Shown piece after piece: positions 16,455-25,842 of a stretch of 64,000 bases of DNA. The notes under the pieces are model-generated. The model was not told where the DNA came from. It ran no database searches and saw only the letters and a list, made by a program, of their open reading frames with translations. The stretch covers positions 124,001 through 188,000 of the forward strand of contig NZ_SWJE01000012.1 of assembly GCF_005144415.1 (NCBI RefSeq), in the 5' to 3' direction. Both the position numbers and the translations under genes were made by a program. The DNA comes from Trinickia terrae (GTDB lineage: Bacteria > Pseudomonadota > Gammaproteobacteria > Burkholderiales > Burkholderiaceae). Numbering within the stretch: the first letter of the stretch is position 1; each line of letters starts with the position of its first letter.

Positions 16455-18047
16455 TCATCCCCGTTGCGGCTGAGCTTCGAGATATCCGACGCGCACAGGG
16501 GGCACGAACCACGCGAGGCACAGCCCGGCCAGCGCGGCCACGGCCGCCACCACGAGACCCACGTGTATCGAATCCACGAGTGCGCCGCGGGCGGAATTCA
16601 TCATCGCGTCGCCGGCGTGGCCCGCGCTCACGAGCCGGTTGATCAACGCGGCCTGCTCGGCGCGGTCGACGAGCAGCTCGGGGCTCGCAAACGACTTGAA
16701 CCACTGCGTCGCCTGATACGAATCGAGCGATCGATGCACGCCCATCGTGTAGAGATGGCCGAGCAGCGCGCCCGTCATCACCGTGCCGAGCATGCCGCCG
16801 AAGGTGCGCAGCGATTGCAGGAGCGCCGTCGCGGCGCCGAGATGATCGCGCGCGACGATCTGCTGCGAGCAGACCGTGAGGCTCGTCCCCACGAGGCCCA
16901 GCCCCAGGCCGCTCGCCCCCATGCACGCCATCCATACGAGATGCGGCTCGCTGCCCTTCAGCGCAACCACCGCGAGACTCGCGAACGCGGCGAGCGCGAA
17001 GCCGACATAGATGATCGCGTTGGCGCGCCTGATGCGCGTGACCACGCGATTGTTGATGACGCTGCCCACGGTCGTGCCGAGCAGAAGCGGCGTGATCAGC
17101 GTGCCCGACGCATGCGGCGACATCGCATAGCCGCCCTGGAACAGCAGCGGCACGTAGAACACCAGCGAGAACAGCGCGAAGCCGCCGAGCAGCGACATCG
17201 CAAAGAGCGCGCCGAGCTTGCGGTCGAGCAGCATGTCGACGGGAATGATCGGATAGCCCATGCGCTTTTCCCAGAAGAACAGCGTGAGCGAGCAGACCGC
17301 GACGATCGCGCCGAGCACGATCGTCGAAGAGGTCCAGCCTTGCTTGGGCAGCAGCTCGATGGTGAGCTGCAGCGCGCCGAACGTCACGGCGACGACGAAC
17401 GCGCCGACCCAGTCGAGACGCAGCCGCGCGCCCTCGCGCGCCTGGTGAAGATGCGGCAGGAAACTGCGCACGAAGAAGAGCGCGACGACGCCCACCGGCA
17501 CGTTGACGAAGAACACGAGCCGCCAGCCGCCGTACTGGGTCAGCATGCCGCCGAGCATCGGCCCGACGAGGTTGGCGAAACCGAACGCCGACGTCACGAA
17601 TACGAGCCAGCGCAGGCGCAGCTTCGGATCGGGGAACAGGTCGGCGACGGTGGCGAACACCGTCCCGATCATGATGCCGCCGCCGATGCCCTGCAGGCCG
17701 CGCGCGATCACCAGGAACAGCATGTTGGTCGCGATCCCGCACAGCACCGAGGCGACGGTGAAGACGAGAATGGCCGCCAGCATGAACGGTTTGCGTCCGA
17801 ACAGATCGCCGAGGCGCCCGAAGATCGGGATCGTGATGACGGACGCGAGCATGTAGGCCGTCGCGACCCACGCGTAGAGATCGAAGCCCTTCAGCTCGGA
17901 GACGATGCGCGGCATCGCGGTGCCGACGATGGTCTGGTCGAGCGCGATCAGCATCGATACCGACGCCACGCCGAGCATGGCCAGCACCGACTCGCGAAAC
18001 GGCAGTAATTGCCGGCCTTGATCGTGGATATCGGTGTCGGTAGCCAT
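16455..18047 (-). CDS. DHA2-family (EmrB/QacA) MFS drug exporter
   Basis: A 530-residue, 14-TM carrier starting at the ATG at 18047, which has GAGGAAA eight bases upstream; the longer frame is not used. Landmarks are the TM1 motif D1 (LIALDQTIVGTAMPRIVSEL), motif A in loop 2-3 (GRLGDLFGRKPFML) and motif C in TM5 (GFANLVGPMLGGMLTQYGGW). Proton-driven export of lipophilic drugs is the family role; the substrate is unknown. A second exporter of the same family lies upstream on the same strand with 207 bp between. Confidence 0.93.
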   Translation of the reverse strand: MATDTDIHDQGRQLLPFRESVLAMLGVASVSMLIALDQTIVGTAMPRIVSELKGFDLYAWVATAYMLASVITIPIFGRLGDLFGRKPFMLAAILVFTVASVLCGIATNMLFLVIARGLQGIGGGIMIGTVFATVADLFPDPKLRLRWLVFVTSAFGFANLVGPMLGGMLTQYGGWRLVFFVNVPVGVVALFFVRSFLPHLHQAREGARLRLDWVGAFVVAVTFGALQLTIELLPKQGWTSSTIVLGAIVAVCSLTLFFWEKRMGYPIIPVDMLLDRKLGALFAMSLLGGFALFSLVFYVPLLFQGGYAMSPHASGTLITPLLLGTTVGSVINNRVVTRIRRANAIIYVGFALAAFASLAVVALKGSEPHLVWMACMGASGLGLGLVGTSLTVCSQQIVARDHLGAATALLQSLRTFGGMLGTVMTGALLGHLYTMGVHRSLDSYQATQWFKSFASPELLVDRAEQAALINRLVSAGHAGDAMMNSARGALVDSIHVGLVVAAVAALAGLCLAWFVPPVRVGYLEAQPQRG

Positions 18048-18203
18048 GAGACTTTCCTCGCTCGTTTCGGATCGGTATACGGGCGGCGGCGCGCGAATGG
18101 ATGCGCCGTTGTCAGAAAGGTTAGGCCGGTTTGTCGGCTGGCGAAAGGATCCGGAAAGGGCCTCCGGCGCCCGCTTTCGTCTGAACTTGCGGATAGCGCT
18201 AGC

Positions 18204-18235
18204 TCTCTCTTTCAAGCCGCGGCTTGAAAGAGAGA
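18204..18235. promoter_or_regulatory. Perfect 32-bp palindrome between two exporter genes
   Basis: The 32 bases are their own reverse complement, centred on GCCGCGGC at 18216-18223, with arms made of TCTCTCTTTCAA. There is no loop and no T-run after it on the minus strand, so it is not a standard terminator. It lies 157 bp upstream of the exporter start at 18047 and 20 bp downstream of the stop of the next exporter. It could be an operator for a dimeric repressor or a cruciform-forming site that blocks read-through. Confidence 0.6.
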
Positions 18236-18254
18236 AAGCCTCAAATTTCCGATC

Positions 18255-19742
18255 CTAAACCGCCTCGCCCGCCGACACCCGCCGCGCCTGCCCGATGCGC
18301 ACCGGCGGCACGAACAGCAAGGCCGCCACCGCCGCCACGACGATCCCGAGCAAGGCCACGAAGGTCAGATGCAGCGACTGATGCAACGCGAGCCGGATCG
18401 GCTCGTTCGCGGCGAGCCTCGCCGACGACGTGTCGAGCAGCCGGCGCAGCTCGTCGGCCGTGACCGCCGCGATCCCCTTGGTGTGACCGAGCCCGTAATT
18501 GAGCACCGCACCGAAGATCGTCGCGCCCAGCGTGCTGCCGAGATTGCGCGCGAACAGGTTCGACGCCGTCGCGCTGCCGCGCTGCAGCGGGGTCACGATC
18601 TCCTGGATCAGCACGAGGCAGCAGACGCTCGACGTCCCCATCCCGAGCCCCATCACGAGCGAGCCGAGGCCGGCGGTCACCGGCGAGCTCGATGGGTTCA
18701 GCGCGACGAAGGGCAGCGCGCCGAGCGGCAGGAACACGCTGCCGCCGATCATGATGCGGCGCAGCCCGAAACGATGGAACGTGCGCGCCGCGAGCGTCGC
18801 CCCGGCGGGCCAGCCGAGCATCATCATCGTGAGCGCGAGGCCGGCGACGACCGGCGAGCGATGCAGCACGCCCTGCACATACATCGGCAGGAACGTCGTC
18901 AGGCCCATCAGCGCCATGCCGCTGAAGAGCGTCGCCACATTCGCGGCCGCGATCGGCCGGTGCGCCCAGAGCGAAAAGGAAATCATCGGGTCGGCGGCGC
19001 GCCGCTCCTGCCAAACGAACAGCACCGTGGACACGCAAAACAGCGCGAATTCGCACCACGCGCGCCGGCCGCCTGCCGCATCCGCGTCGGTCAGCGCCAT
19101 CATCAGCGCGCCGATCGCGACCGTGAAGAGCGCCGCGCCCGCGATGTCGATGGAACGCCGTTCGCGCCGCTCGTCCTCGTGCAGGAACGCGACGAAGCCA
19201 GCGGCGGACGCGAGCCCGATCGGCACGTTGATCCAGAAGATCCACGCCCACGACAGGTCGCGGATGATCAACCCGCCCGCCATCGGCCCCACCACGGCCG
19301 CGATCGCCCATACGCTCGCGAGATAGCCCTGCACCTTGCCGCGCTCGTGCGCGGGATAGAGGTCGCCGACGATCGTGAGCGTCACCGGCTGGATGCAGCC
19401 CGCGCCCACGCCCTGGATCAGCCGGAACGCGATCATCGCGGGCATCGACCACGCGAATCCCGCAAGCACCGAGCCGATCAGGAAGATGGCGATGCCTGCG
19501 AGCATCACGGGCTTGCGTCCGTAGAGGTCGGCGAGCTTGCCGAACACCACCGTCATCGCCGTCTGCGCGAGCAGGAACGAAGCGAAAACCCAGCTGTACA
19601 GATCGAGGCCGCCGAGGTCGGCGACGATTTGCGGCATGGCGGTCGAGACGATCGTCGCCTCGATGGCGACCATGGCGCTCGCGGCCATGACGGACGCCAC
19701 GACGAGCGGCCGGGAGGTTTGCGGTTTGCCTGACGCTGACAT
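18255..19742 (-). CDS. DHA2-family (EmrB/QacA) MFS drug exporter
   Basis: A 495-residue carrier from the ATG at 19742 (MSASGKPQTSRPLVV); sequence upstream in the same frame has no membrane character. TM1 has MVAIEATIVSTAMPQIVADL, with Glu where the usual Asp lies. Loop 2-3 has GKLADLYGRKPVML and TM5 has VVGPMAGGLIIRDLSWAWIF. About 14 TMs. It is divergent from the ferritin-like operon at 19862. It is similar in plan to the downstream exporter but not a near-identical copy, so recent duplication is unlikely. Confidence 0.92.
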   Translation of the reverse strand: MSASGKPQTSRPLVVASVMAASAMVAIEATIVSTAMPQIVADLGGLDLYSWVFASFLLAQTAMTVVFGKLADLYGRKPVMLAGIAIFLIGSVLAGFAWSMPAMIAFRLIQGVGAGCIQPVTLTIVGDLYPAHERGKVQGYLASVWAIAAVVGPMAGGLIIRDLSWAWIFWINVPIGLASAAGFVAFLHEDERRERRSIDIAGAALFTVAIGALMMALTDADAAGGRRAWCEFALFCVSTVLFVWQERRAADPMISFSLWAHRPIAAANVATLFSGMALMGLTTFLPMYVQGVLHRSPVVAGLALTMMMLGWPAGATLAARTFHRFGLRRIMIGGSVFLPLGALPFVALNPSSSPVTAGLGSLVMGLGMGTSSVCCLVLIQEIVTPLQRGSATASNLFARNLGSTLGATIFGAVLNYGLGHTKGIAAVTADELRRLLDTSSARLAANEPIRLALHQSLHLTFVALLGIVVAAVAALLFVPPVRIGQARRVSAGEAV

Positions 19743-19861
19743 TGACGGGCCTGCACTCGCAACGAAAGACCGGATTATGAGCGTTTCGCCCACGCCGTGC
19801 AGAGCGTGCCTCGAAGTGCAACAATCGAATTCCTCGGCGCACCTGCCGCACGGAGGCGAAC

Positions 19862-20338
19862 ATGGCTGAGATCGACAAGGAAGCAGTCGTTGCGGTGCTG
19901 AACAAGATCCTCGAATCCGAGCTGGCGGGCGTGGTGCGCTATACGCACTATTCGTTCCTGGTGTTCGGCTTCGGCCGCATCCCGATCGTGGCATGGCTGC
20001 GGCAGCAGGCCGGCGAATCGCTCGTGCACGCCCAGCAGGCAGGCGAATGGATCACGACGCTGGGTGCGTACCCGTCGCTCGCGATCGGGCCGCTGCTCGA
20101 TTCGCACACGTTCGATATCGCGTCGATCCTGCGCGAATCGCTGGAAGCCGAGAACGGCGCGCTCGAGCTTTATCGCGAGTTGCTGGCGCACGTGGAAGGC
20201 CGCTCGGTGGCGCTCGAAGAGTTTGCGCGGCAGATGATCCATACCGAGGAACTGCACGCGGGCGAAGTCGACAAGATGCTGCGCCGCCCCGGCTCCGCCG
20301 CGACGGCGCCGCATCGCGGCATGGGGCCCGCCGAATAG
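19862..20338 (+). CDS. Bacterioferritin-like / ferritin-like diiron protein
   Basis: A 158-residue four-helix bundle. Diiron ligand motifs of the bacterioferritin type are visible: NKILESELAGVVRYTHY (Glu plus His) in helix A, QQAGESLVHAQQ (Glu and His) in helix B, SLEAENGALELY in helix C and IHTEELHAGEVDKM (Glu, His) in helix D. It would oxidise and store iron or protect DNA from peroxide. It is the first gene of a five-gene run with gaps of 12, 6, 9 and 4 bp to the following genes. The start ATG follows GGAGG. Confidence 0.88.
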   Translation: MAEIDKEAVVAVLNKILESELAGVVRYTHYSFLVFGFGRIPIVAWLRQQAGESLVHAQQAGEWITTLGAYPSLAIGPLLDSHTFDIASILRESLEAENGALELYRELLAHVEGRSVALEEFARQMIHTEELHAGEVDKMLRRPGSAATAPHRGMGPAE

Positions 20339-20350
20339 GCGCGGCGCGCG

Positions 20351-21352
20351 ATGAAAACCGCGCTCGCCGCCGCAGCGATTGCTTGCGTCGCGCTCATCGC
20401 CGGCGGATTGGCCGGATTGGCGACAGCGCAGCAAGCGCCGCCCTTCGATAGCTTTGCCGTGCCTTCGGGCAGCGCGCCGCATGACGCCGCCCCGTCGCCA
20501 GACGGCACGGTCTGGTACACGGCGCAGGCGCAAGGCGTGCTCGGGCGCCTCGACCCCGCGAGCGGCAAGATCGCGCAGGTGCCGCTCGGCAACGGCTCGG
20601 CGCCGCACGGCGTGATCGTCGGCCCCGATCGCGCGGCGTGGGTCACCGACGGCGGCTTGAACGCGATCGTGCGCGTCGATGCGAAAACGCTCGCCGTCAC
20701 GCGTTTTCCGCTGCCGCAAGATCGTCCCGGCGCCAACCTGAACACCGCCGTCTTCGACAAGCAAGGCCATCTGTGGTTTACGGGGCAAAGCGGCGTCTAT
20801 GGCGAGCTCGATCCGCTGCACGGCAGCATGCGCGTCTTCGACGCGCCGCGCGGCCGCGGCCCCTACGGCATCTGCGTGACGCCCGACGGCGGCCTGTACT
20901 TCGCGTCGCTCGCCGGCAGCTATCTCGGCCACATCGATCCGACGAGCGGCGCCGCGCAAGTCATCGAGCCGCCGACGCCGAATCAGGGCGCGCGCCGCGC
21001 CTGGGCCGATTCGAAGGGGCGCATCTGGATCAGCGAGTGGAACGCGGGCAAGGTGGGCGTCTTCGATCCGGCGACGCGCCAATGGCGCGAGTGGAAGCTG
21101 CCCGGCAGCGATCCGCACGCGTACGCGATCTTCGTCGATGGACACGACATCGTCTGGCTCAGCGAATGGAGCGCGAACGCGCTGGTGCGCTTCGATCCGC
21201 GCAGCGAGCATTTCGACGTCTTCGCGCTGCCGCGCCAGCATGCGAACGTGCGCCAGATGATGGGCCGTCCAGGCGAAGTGTGGCTCTCCGAATCCGGCAC
21301 GGATCATCTGCTGCGCTACCGCTCGGGCGCGGCGAATCCCAGCGGCGAGTGA
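20351..21352 (+). CDS. Exported Vgb (streptogramin lyase)-like beta-propeller
   Basis: A 333-residue protein with a Sec signal (ALAAAAIACVALIAGGLAG, cut near ATAQQA). Repeating blades of about 42 residues carry the Vgb pattern APHDAAPSPDGTVWYTAQ, APHGVIVGPDRAAWVTDG and GPYGICVTPDGGLYFASL. Virginiamycin B lyase opens streptogramin B rings in the cytoplasm; this one is exported, so resistance is unlikely to be its job. Periplasmic Vgb-like propellers are common and mostly uncharacterised. The gene sits at the head of an ABC transporter and AttH-like gene set and may bind the same compound. Confidence 0.85.
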   Translation: MKTALAAAAIACVALIAGGLAGLATAQQAPPFDSFAVPSGSAPHDAAPSPDGTVWYTAQAQGVLGRLDPASGKIAQVPLGNGSAPHGVIVGPDRAAWVTDGGLNAIVRVDAKTLAVTRFPLPQDRPGANLNTAVFDKQGHLWFTGQSGVYGELDPLHGSMRVFDAPRGRGPYGICVTPDGGLYFASLAGSYLGHIDPTSGAAQVIEPPTPNQGARRAWADSKGRIWISEWNAGKVGVFDPATRQWREWKLPGSDPHAYAIFVDGHDIVWLSEWSANALVRFDPRSEHFDVFALPRQHANVRQMMGRPGEVWLSESGTDHLLRYRSGAANPSGE

Positions 21353-21358
21353 CACCCC

Positions 21359-22057
21359 ATGATGCTGACGCTCGCCAACGTATCGAAGCACTACGACGGC
21401 CACGCGCCGCGCCAGGTGCTGCGCGGCGTCAATCTCGAACTGCGGGCGGGGGAATGCGTGGCGATCATGGGCGAGTCCGGCGTCGGCAAATCGACGCTGC
21501 TCAATCTCGCCGCCGGACTCGACCGCCCCGACGCAGGCCAAATCGTCTTCGACGGACACGACCTCGCCACGCTCGACGACGATGCCGCCACCCTGCAGCG
21601 CCGCCACAAGATGGGCTTCGTGTTCCAGGCGTTTCACGTGCTGCCGAACCTGAGCGCAGCGCAAAACATCGCGCTGCCGCTGCTCCTCAACGGGATGCGC
21701 GCGAAGGATGCGGCAGTGCGCGTGTCGTTTGCCTTGTTGTCGGTGGGTCTGGGCGGACGCGAGAACGCGATGCCGCGCGAGATGTCGGGCGGCGAACTGC
21801 AGCGCGTGGCAATCGCGCGTGCGCTCGTGCATCAGCCGCGCCTCGTGCTCGCCGACGAGCCGACCGGCAATCTCGACCACGGCACGGCCATGCGCATCCT
21901 CGCGCTTCTGCGCGAGCTCGCGCAAAAGAACGGCACGGCCGTGCTGCTCGCCACGCACTCGGCGGCCGTGGCCGCTGCCGCCGATCGCGTGCTGAGGCTC
22001 ACGCCGGAAGGGCTCGAGCCTGGCGCGCCGCCTCCGGAAGCGGCCGGGGCCGCATAG
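21359..22057 (+). CDS. ABC transporter ATPase (LolD/MacB/AttE type)
   Basis: A 232-residue ATPase. Walker A is GESGVGKST (about residues 37-45), the signature is EMSGGELQRVAIARAL, Walker B is RLVLADEPTGNLD, and the H-loop is LLATHSA. The DEPTGNLD form is typical of the group that works with FtsX-type permeases (LolCDE, MacB, AttEFG). It is followed 9 bp later by such a permease, so the two form one transporter that acts on a periplasmic or outer-leaflet substrate. Confidence 0.95.
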   Translation: MMLTLANVSKHYDGHAPRQVLRGVNLELRAGECVAIMGESGVGKSTLLNLAAGLDRPDAGQIVFDGHDLATLDDDAATLQRRHKMGFVFQAFHVLPNLSAAQNIALPLLLNGMRAKDAAVRVSFALLSVGLGGRENAMPREMSGGELQRVAIARALVHQPRLVLADEPTGNLDHGTAMRILALLRELAQKNGTAVLLATHSAAVAAAADRVLRLTPEGLEPGAPPPEAAGAA

Positions 22058-22066
22058 GCGCAGGCG

Positions 22067-24661
22067 ATGCGTAATCCAAGCACCATCCGTTCGCCGCAGC
22101 ATTCGAGCCCGGCGCGATCGCCACGGCAGCCGGGCAACGGCGCGTACGGCGCCGCGCTCATCTTCGGGGAGATGCGCTCGCATCCGCTGCGCACGCTGAT
22201 CGGCATTCTCGCGATCGCCGCCGGCGTCGCGATGGGCTACGCCGTGCAGTTGATCAACCGCGCGGCGCTCACCGAGCTGTCGGCCACCGTCAATTCGCTG
22301 ATGGGCAACGCGGATGTCGAACTGCGCGGCCCGCGCGCGGGGTTCGACGAAGCGCTGTACCCGCGCATCGCACATTTGTCCGGGGTCGCGGCGGCGAGCC
22401 CGGTGGTCGAGGTCGATGCGCGCGTCGCGGGCCGCGGCGAATCGCTGAAGCTGCTCGGCGTCGACGTGTTTCGCGCGGGCTACGTCACGCCGAATCTCGT
22501 CGGACGCATCGATCGCGCCGCCGGCGACGGTCTCGACCTGCTCTCGCCCGACACGGTGTTTCTCTCGCCCGCCGCGTTGACCTGGCTTGGCCTGAAACCC
22601 GGCGACTCGCTGACCGTGCAAGCCGGGCTCGCGCAGCTCGCGCTGCGCGTGGCGGGCGTGCTGCCGGCCTCGGGCGAGGGCGTGCGGGTCGGCGTGATGG
22701 ATATCGGCGCCGCGCAATGGCGCCTGCAGCGGCTCGGCACGCTGCAGCGCATCGATATCAAGCTCGAGCCCGGCGTCGACGCCGACGCGTTCGCGCGCGA
22801 GGCCGCCCCGCTCCTGCCCGCGGGCGTCGCCGCCGTCACGCCGCGCGACAACGCGCACCGCACGTCGATGCTGTCGCGCGCCTACCGCGCCAATCTCAAC
22901 GTGCTCGCGCTCGTCGCGCTCTTCACGGGCGCGTTTCTCGTCTTCACGATGCAGGCGCTCGCCGTGCTGCGGCGCCGCGCGCAGTTCGCGCTGCTGCGCG
23001 CCATCGGCGTGACGCGGCGGGGCGTGCTCGCGCTCGTCGTTTGGGAAGGCGCGGCCCTCGGCATGCCCGGCGCCGCCGTGGGGCTCGCCGCCGGCTTCGC
23101 GCTCGCCGCCGCCGTGCTGCGCTTCGGAGGCGGCGATCTCGGCGGCGGCTATTTCGAGGGCGTGCAGCCGCGCGCGCAGTTCGACGCGCTGCCCGCGGCG
23201 ATGTTCTTTGCGCTCGGCGTCGCCGCCGCGGTGCTCGGCAGTCTCGCGCCCGCGCTCGAAGCCGCGCGCTCGCGTCCCGCCCAGGCATTGAAGGCGGGCG
23301 ACGAAGAAGCGCCTGCCGGGCGGCTGCGCACCAGGCGGGCGGCGACAGGCGCGCTCGCCGCGTTGAGCGCCGGGCTCGTCTTCACTCAAATGCCACCCGT
23401 GGCCGGCCTGCCGGTGTTCGGCTACCTCGCGATCGCACTCTTGCTCGTGGGCGGCGTGCTCGCAATGCCAGCCGTCGCGCACACGGTTTTCGCGCGCCTG
23501 CCCTGGCCGCGCCATGCGCTGCCGCAGCTCGTGCTCGCGCAGCTCGCCAACGCGCCGGGCCGGGCGGCGATCGGCCTCGCGGGGATCGTCGCGAGCTTCA
23601 GCCTGATGAGCGCGATGGCGATCATGGTGTCGAGCTTCCGCATCGCCGTCGACGACTGGCTCCAGTTGCTGCTGCCCGCGCCGCTCTACTTGCGCGCGTC
23701 GCCGGGCGGCGACAGCGGCTTTCTCGCGCCGGGCGAGCAGGCGGCCATCGCGGCGACGCCCGGCATCGCGCGCGCCGAATTCCTGCGCGCGACGCAGATC
23801 TCGCTCGATGCACGGCTGCCTCCGGTGGCGCTGCTCGCGCGCCCGATCGATCCGCGCAACCCCGCCGCGCGACTGCCGCTTGCCGCCGCGCCGCTCGTGC
23901 CGCACGCGGGCGACCCGCCGCCCGTCTGGGTCAGCGAGGCGGCAGCGGATCTCTACGGGATGCGGACCGGGCAACGGATCACGCTGCCGCTGGCGGGGCA
24001 GCGCTTCGCGTTCACCGTGGCCGGGATCTGGCGCGACTACGCGCGGCAGTTCGGCGCCATCGTGATCGACGCGAGCGACTATCGGCGGCTGACTCAAGAC
24101 ACGCGCGTCACGGATGCCGCGTTGTGGCTCGCGCCCGGCGCGACGCCGGCGCAGGCCATCGTGCGCTTGCGCGCCAGCGTGACCGGCGGCGGCCAGCTCG
24201 AATTCGCGCAGCCCGGCGAGATCCGCGCCGCGAGCCTCAAGATCTTCGACCGCAGCTTCGCCGTGACCTACCTGCTCGAAGCGGTCGCCGTGATCATCGG
24301 GCTGTTCGGCGTCGGCGCGAGCTTCGGCGCACAGGCGCTCGCCCGCACGCGCGAGTTCGGCATGCTGCGGCACCTGGGCGTGATGCGGCGGCAGATCGGC
24401 ATCATGCTCGCGATGGAAGGCGCGCTGGTCGCGCTGCTTGGCGTGCTGTCGGGCTCGACGCTGGGCGTGGGTCTCGCGATGGTGCTCGTGCATGTCGTCA
24501 ATCCCCAATCGTTTCACTGGACGATGAGCCTGCATATGCCTTGGGGGTTGGTGACGGCGCTGGCGGCGGCGGTCGTCGCCGCTGCGGCGTTGACGGCGCT
24601 CTTCAGCTCGCGCGCGGCGATGTCGGTGGATGCGGTGCGCGCCGTGCGCGACGATTGGTGA
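22067..24661 (+). CDS. Large FtsX-type ABC permease (AttF/AttG-like fusion)
   Basis: An 864-residue protein with two FtsX domains in tandem. There is an N-terminal TM (about 40-60) and a periplasmic MacB-like domain (60-280). TMs cluster at about 285-400, with the FtsX loop LLRAIGVTRRGVLALVVWEG. A second TM set with long periplasmic part follows from about 490. The C-terminal FtsX core has MLRHLGVMRRQIGIMLAMEG and three TMs (about 740-860). Permeases of the mechanotransmission type extract or move lipids, lipoproteins or peptides at the periplasmic face. The neighbours match an AttEFGH-like cluster with F and G fused. Confidence 0.9.
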   Translation: MRNPSTIRSPQHSSPARSPRQPGNGAYGAALIFGEMRSHPLRTLIGILAIAAGVAMGYAVQLINRAALTELSATVNSLMGNADVELRGPRAGFDEALYPRIAHLSGVAAASPVVEVDARVAGRGESLKLLGVDVFRAGYVTPNLVGRIDRAAGDGLDLLSPDTVFLSPAALTWLGLKPGDSLTVQAGLAQLALRVAGVLPASGEGVRVGVMDIGAAQWRLQRLGTLQRIDIKLEPGVDADAFAREAAPLLPAGVAAVTPRDNAHRTSMLSRAYRANLNVLALVALFTGAFLVFTMQALAVLRRRAQFALLRAIGVTRRGVLALVVWEGAALGMPGAAVGLAAGFALAAAVLRFGGGDLGGGYFEGVQPRAQFDALPAAMFFALGVAAAVLGSLAPALEAARSRPAQALKAGDEEAPAGRLRTRRAATGALAALSAGLVFTQMPPVAGLPVFGYLAIALLLVGGVLAMPAVAHTVFARLPWPRHALPQLVLAQLANAPGRAAIGLAGIVASFSLMSAMAIMVSSFRIAVDDWLQLLLPAPLYLRASPGGDSGFLAPGEQAAIAATPGIARAEFLRATQISLDARLPPVALLARPIDPRNPAARLPLAAAPLVPHAGDPPPVWVSEAAADLYGMRTGQRITLPLAGQRFAFTVAGIWRDYARQFGAIVIDASDYRRLTQDTRVTDAALWLAPGATPAQAIVRLRASVTGGGQLEFAQPGEIRAASLKIFDRSFAVTYLLEAVAVIIGLFGVGASFGAQALARTREFGMLRHLGVMRRQIGIMLAMEGALVALLGVLSGSTLGVGLAMVLVHVVNPQSFHWTMSLHMPWGLVTALAAAVVAAAALTALFSSRAAMSVDAVRAVRDDW

Positions 24662-24665
24662 AGCC

Positions 24666-25817
24666 ATGAGGCGGCGCACATTCCTTCTGTGGCCGTTGGC
24701 AGCGCTCCTCGCCCACCGAGCGCAGGCTCACGTGCCGGATTTTCCGGCCGTCGAAAGCGGGCATCCGCTCGTGTTTCCGCGCGACTACGGCGCGCATTCG
24801 CGCTATCGCACCGAATGGTGGTATCTGACGGGCTGGCTGCAAAGCGATGCGGACACCTCGCTTGGCTTCGAAGCGACGTTCTTCCGCTCGCGCCCCGCGC
24901 TCGACGATGCGAACCCCAGCCGCTTCGCGCCGAAGCAACTGCTGTTCGCCAACGTGGCCTTGAGCGATCCGCGCACGGGCGGCCTGCAGCATGACCAGCG
25001 CGCCGCGCGGCAGGGTTTCGGCCTGGCCGAGGCCAGCGAGGCGGACACCGCCGTCCATATCGGCGACTGGTCGCTCGAACGCGAGGCTGACGGCCTCTAT
25101 CGCTTGAATGTCGACACTTCCGGCTTCGCGTTCGCCTTCACGCTCCAGCCGACGCAACCGGTAATCCTCAACGGTGCGGACGGATACAGCCGCAAAGGTC
25201 CGCTTCCAAGCGAGGCAAGCTACTACTACAGCCAGCCTTGGCTGAAAGTGGCCGGCATCCTGAAGCGCAGCGGCAAAGGAACGCCCGTGAGCGGCCACGC
25301 CTGGCTCGATCACGAATGGTCGTCGGCGGCGCTCGCTAACGAGGCAGTCGGCTGGGACTGGATCGGCATCGATCTCGACGGCGGCGGCGCGCTGATGGCC
25401 TACCGGATACGCGACAAGGCAGGCCGCAAGTTCTGGGCCGGCGGCACCCTGCGCGCCGCCGACGGCAGCACGCGCGCGCTGCCGCCCGATAGTGTCGGCT
25501 TCACGCCGCTGCGATGGTGGCGTTCGCCGCACACGGGGGCGCGCTATCCGGTGGCGATGCGGGTCGATGCGCTGGACCTGCATCTGGTGCTCGTGCCGTT
25601 GATGGACGACCGGGAGTTCGATAGCCGCGCGAGCACGGGGGCGGTGTATTGGGAAGGGGCGGTGACGGCGTTTCGGGCATCAGCTGGAACGGTCTCTCCG
25701 GCTGACGCGAACTCCAGCACCGCCGCGAGCGGCGCAGCGCGAGCGGTAAGCGCGACAAGACCGTTGGGGCGCGGGTATCTCGAGCTGACGGGGTATTTTC
25801 AGCGTCTTGATCTTTAG
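24666..25817 (+). CDS. AttH / CrtC-like (lipocalin-like) exported protein
   Basis: A 383-residue protein from the ATG at 24666, with a short signal (RRRTFLLWPLAALLAHRAQA). AttH/CrtC landmarks are the early FPRDYGAHSRYRTEWWYLTG, the mid-protein SYYYSQPWLKVAGIL and GHAWLDHEWSS, and WDWIGIDLDGGGALMAYRI. CrtC is carotenoid hydratase; AttH relatives are predicted hydratase/lipocalin proteins encoded with FtsX-type ABC transporters, as here. Residues near 350-372 are a Ser/Ala/Thr-rich insert before the last strand. The start is 4 bp after the permease stop. Confidence 0.85.
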   Translation: MRRRTFLLWPLAALLAHRAQAHVPDFPAVESGHPLVFPRDYGAHSRYRTEWWYLTGWLQSDADTSLGFEATFFRSRPALDDANPSRFAPKQLLFANVALSDPRTGGLQHDQRAARQGFGLAEASEADTAVHIGDWSLEREADGLYRLNVDTSGFAFAFTLQPTQPVILNGADGYSRKGPLPSEASYYYSQPWLKVAGILKRSGKGTPVSGHAWLDHEWSSAALANEAVGWDWIGIDLDGGGALMAYRIRDKAGRKFWAGGTLRAADGSTRALPPDSVGFTPLRWWRSPHTGARYPVAMRVDALDLHLVLVPLMDDREFDSRASTGAVYWEGAVTAFRASAGTVSPADANSSTAASGAARAVSATRPLGRGYLELTGYFQRLDL

Positions 25818-25842
25818 AGCGGGCTATCGCGCCTCACTTTTA

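Noticed and set aside
20351-21352. Streptogramin resistance gene vgb
   Set aside because: The protein is exported and sits in a transporter operon; the similarity is to the propeller fold in general.
19775-24679. 1634-codon open frame on the minus strand
   Set aside because: Arg/His/Ala-rich shadow of five real plus-strand genes; GC-rich DNA commonly leaves such a frame open.
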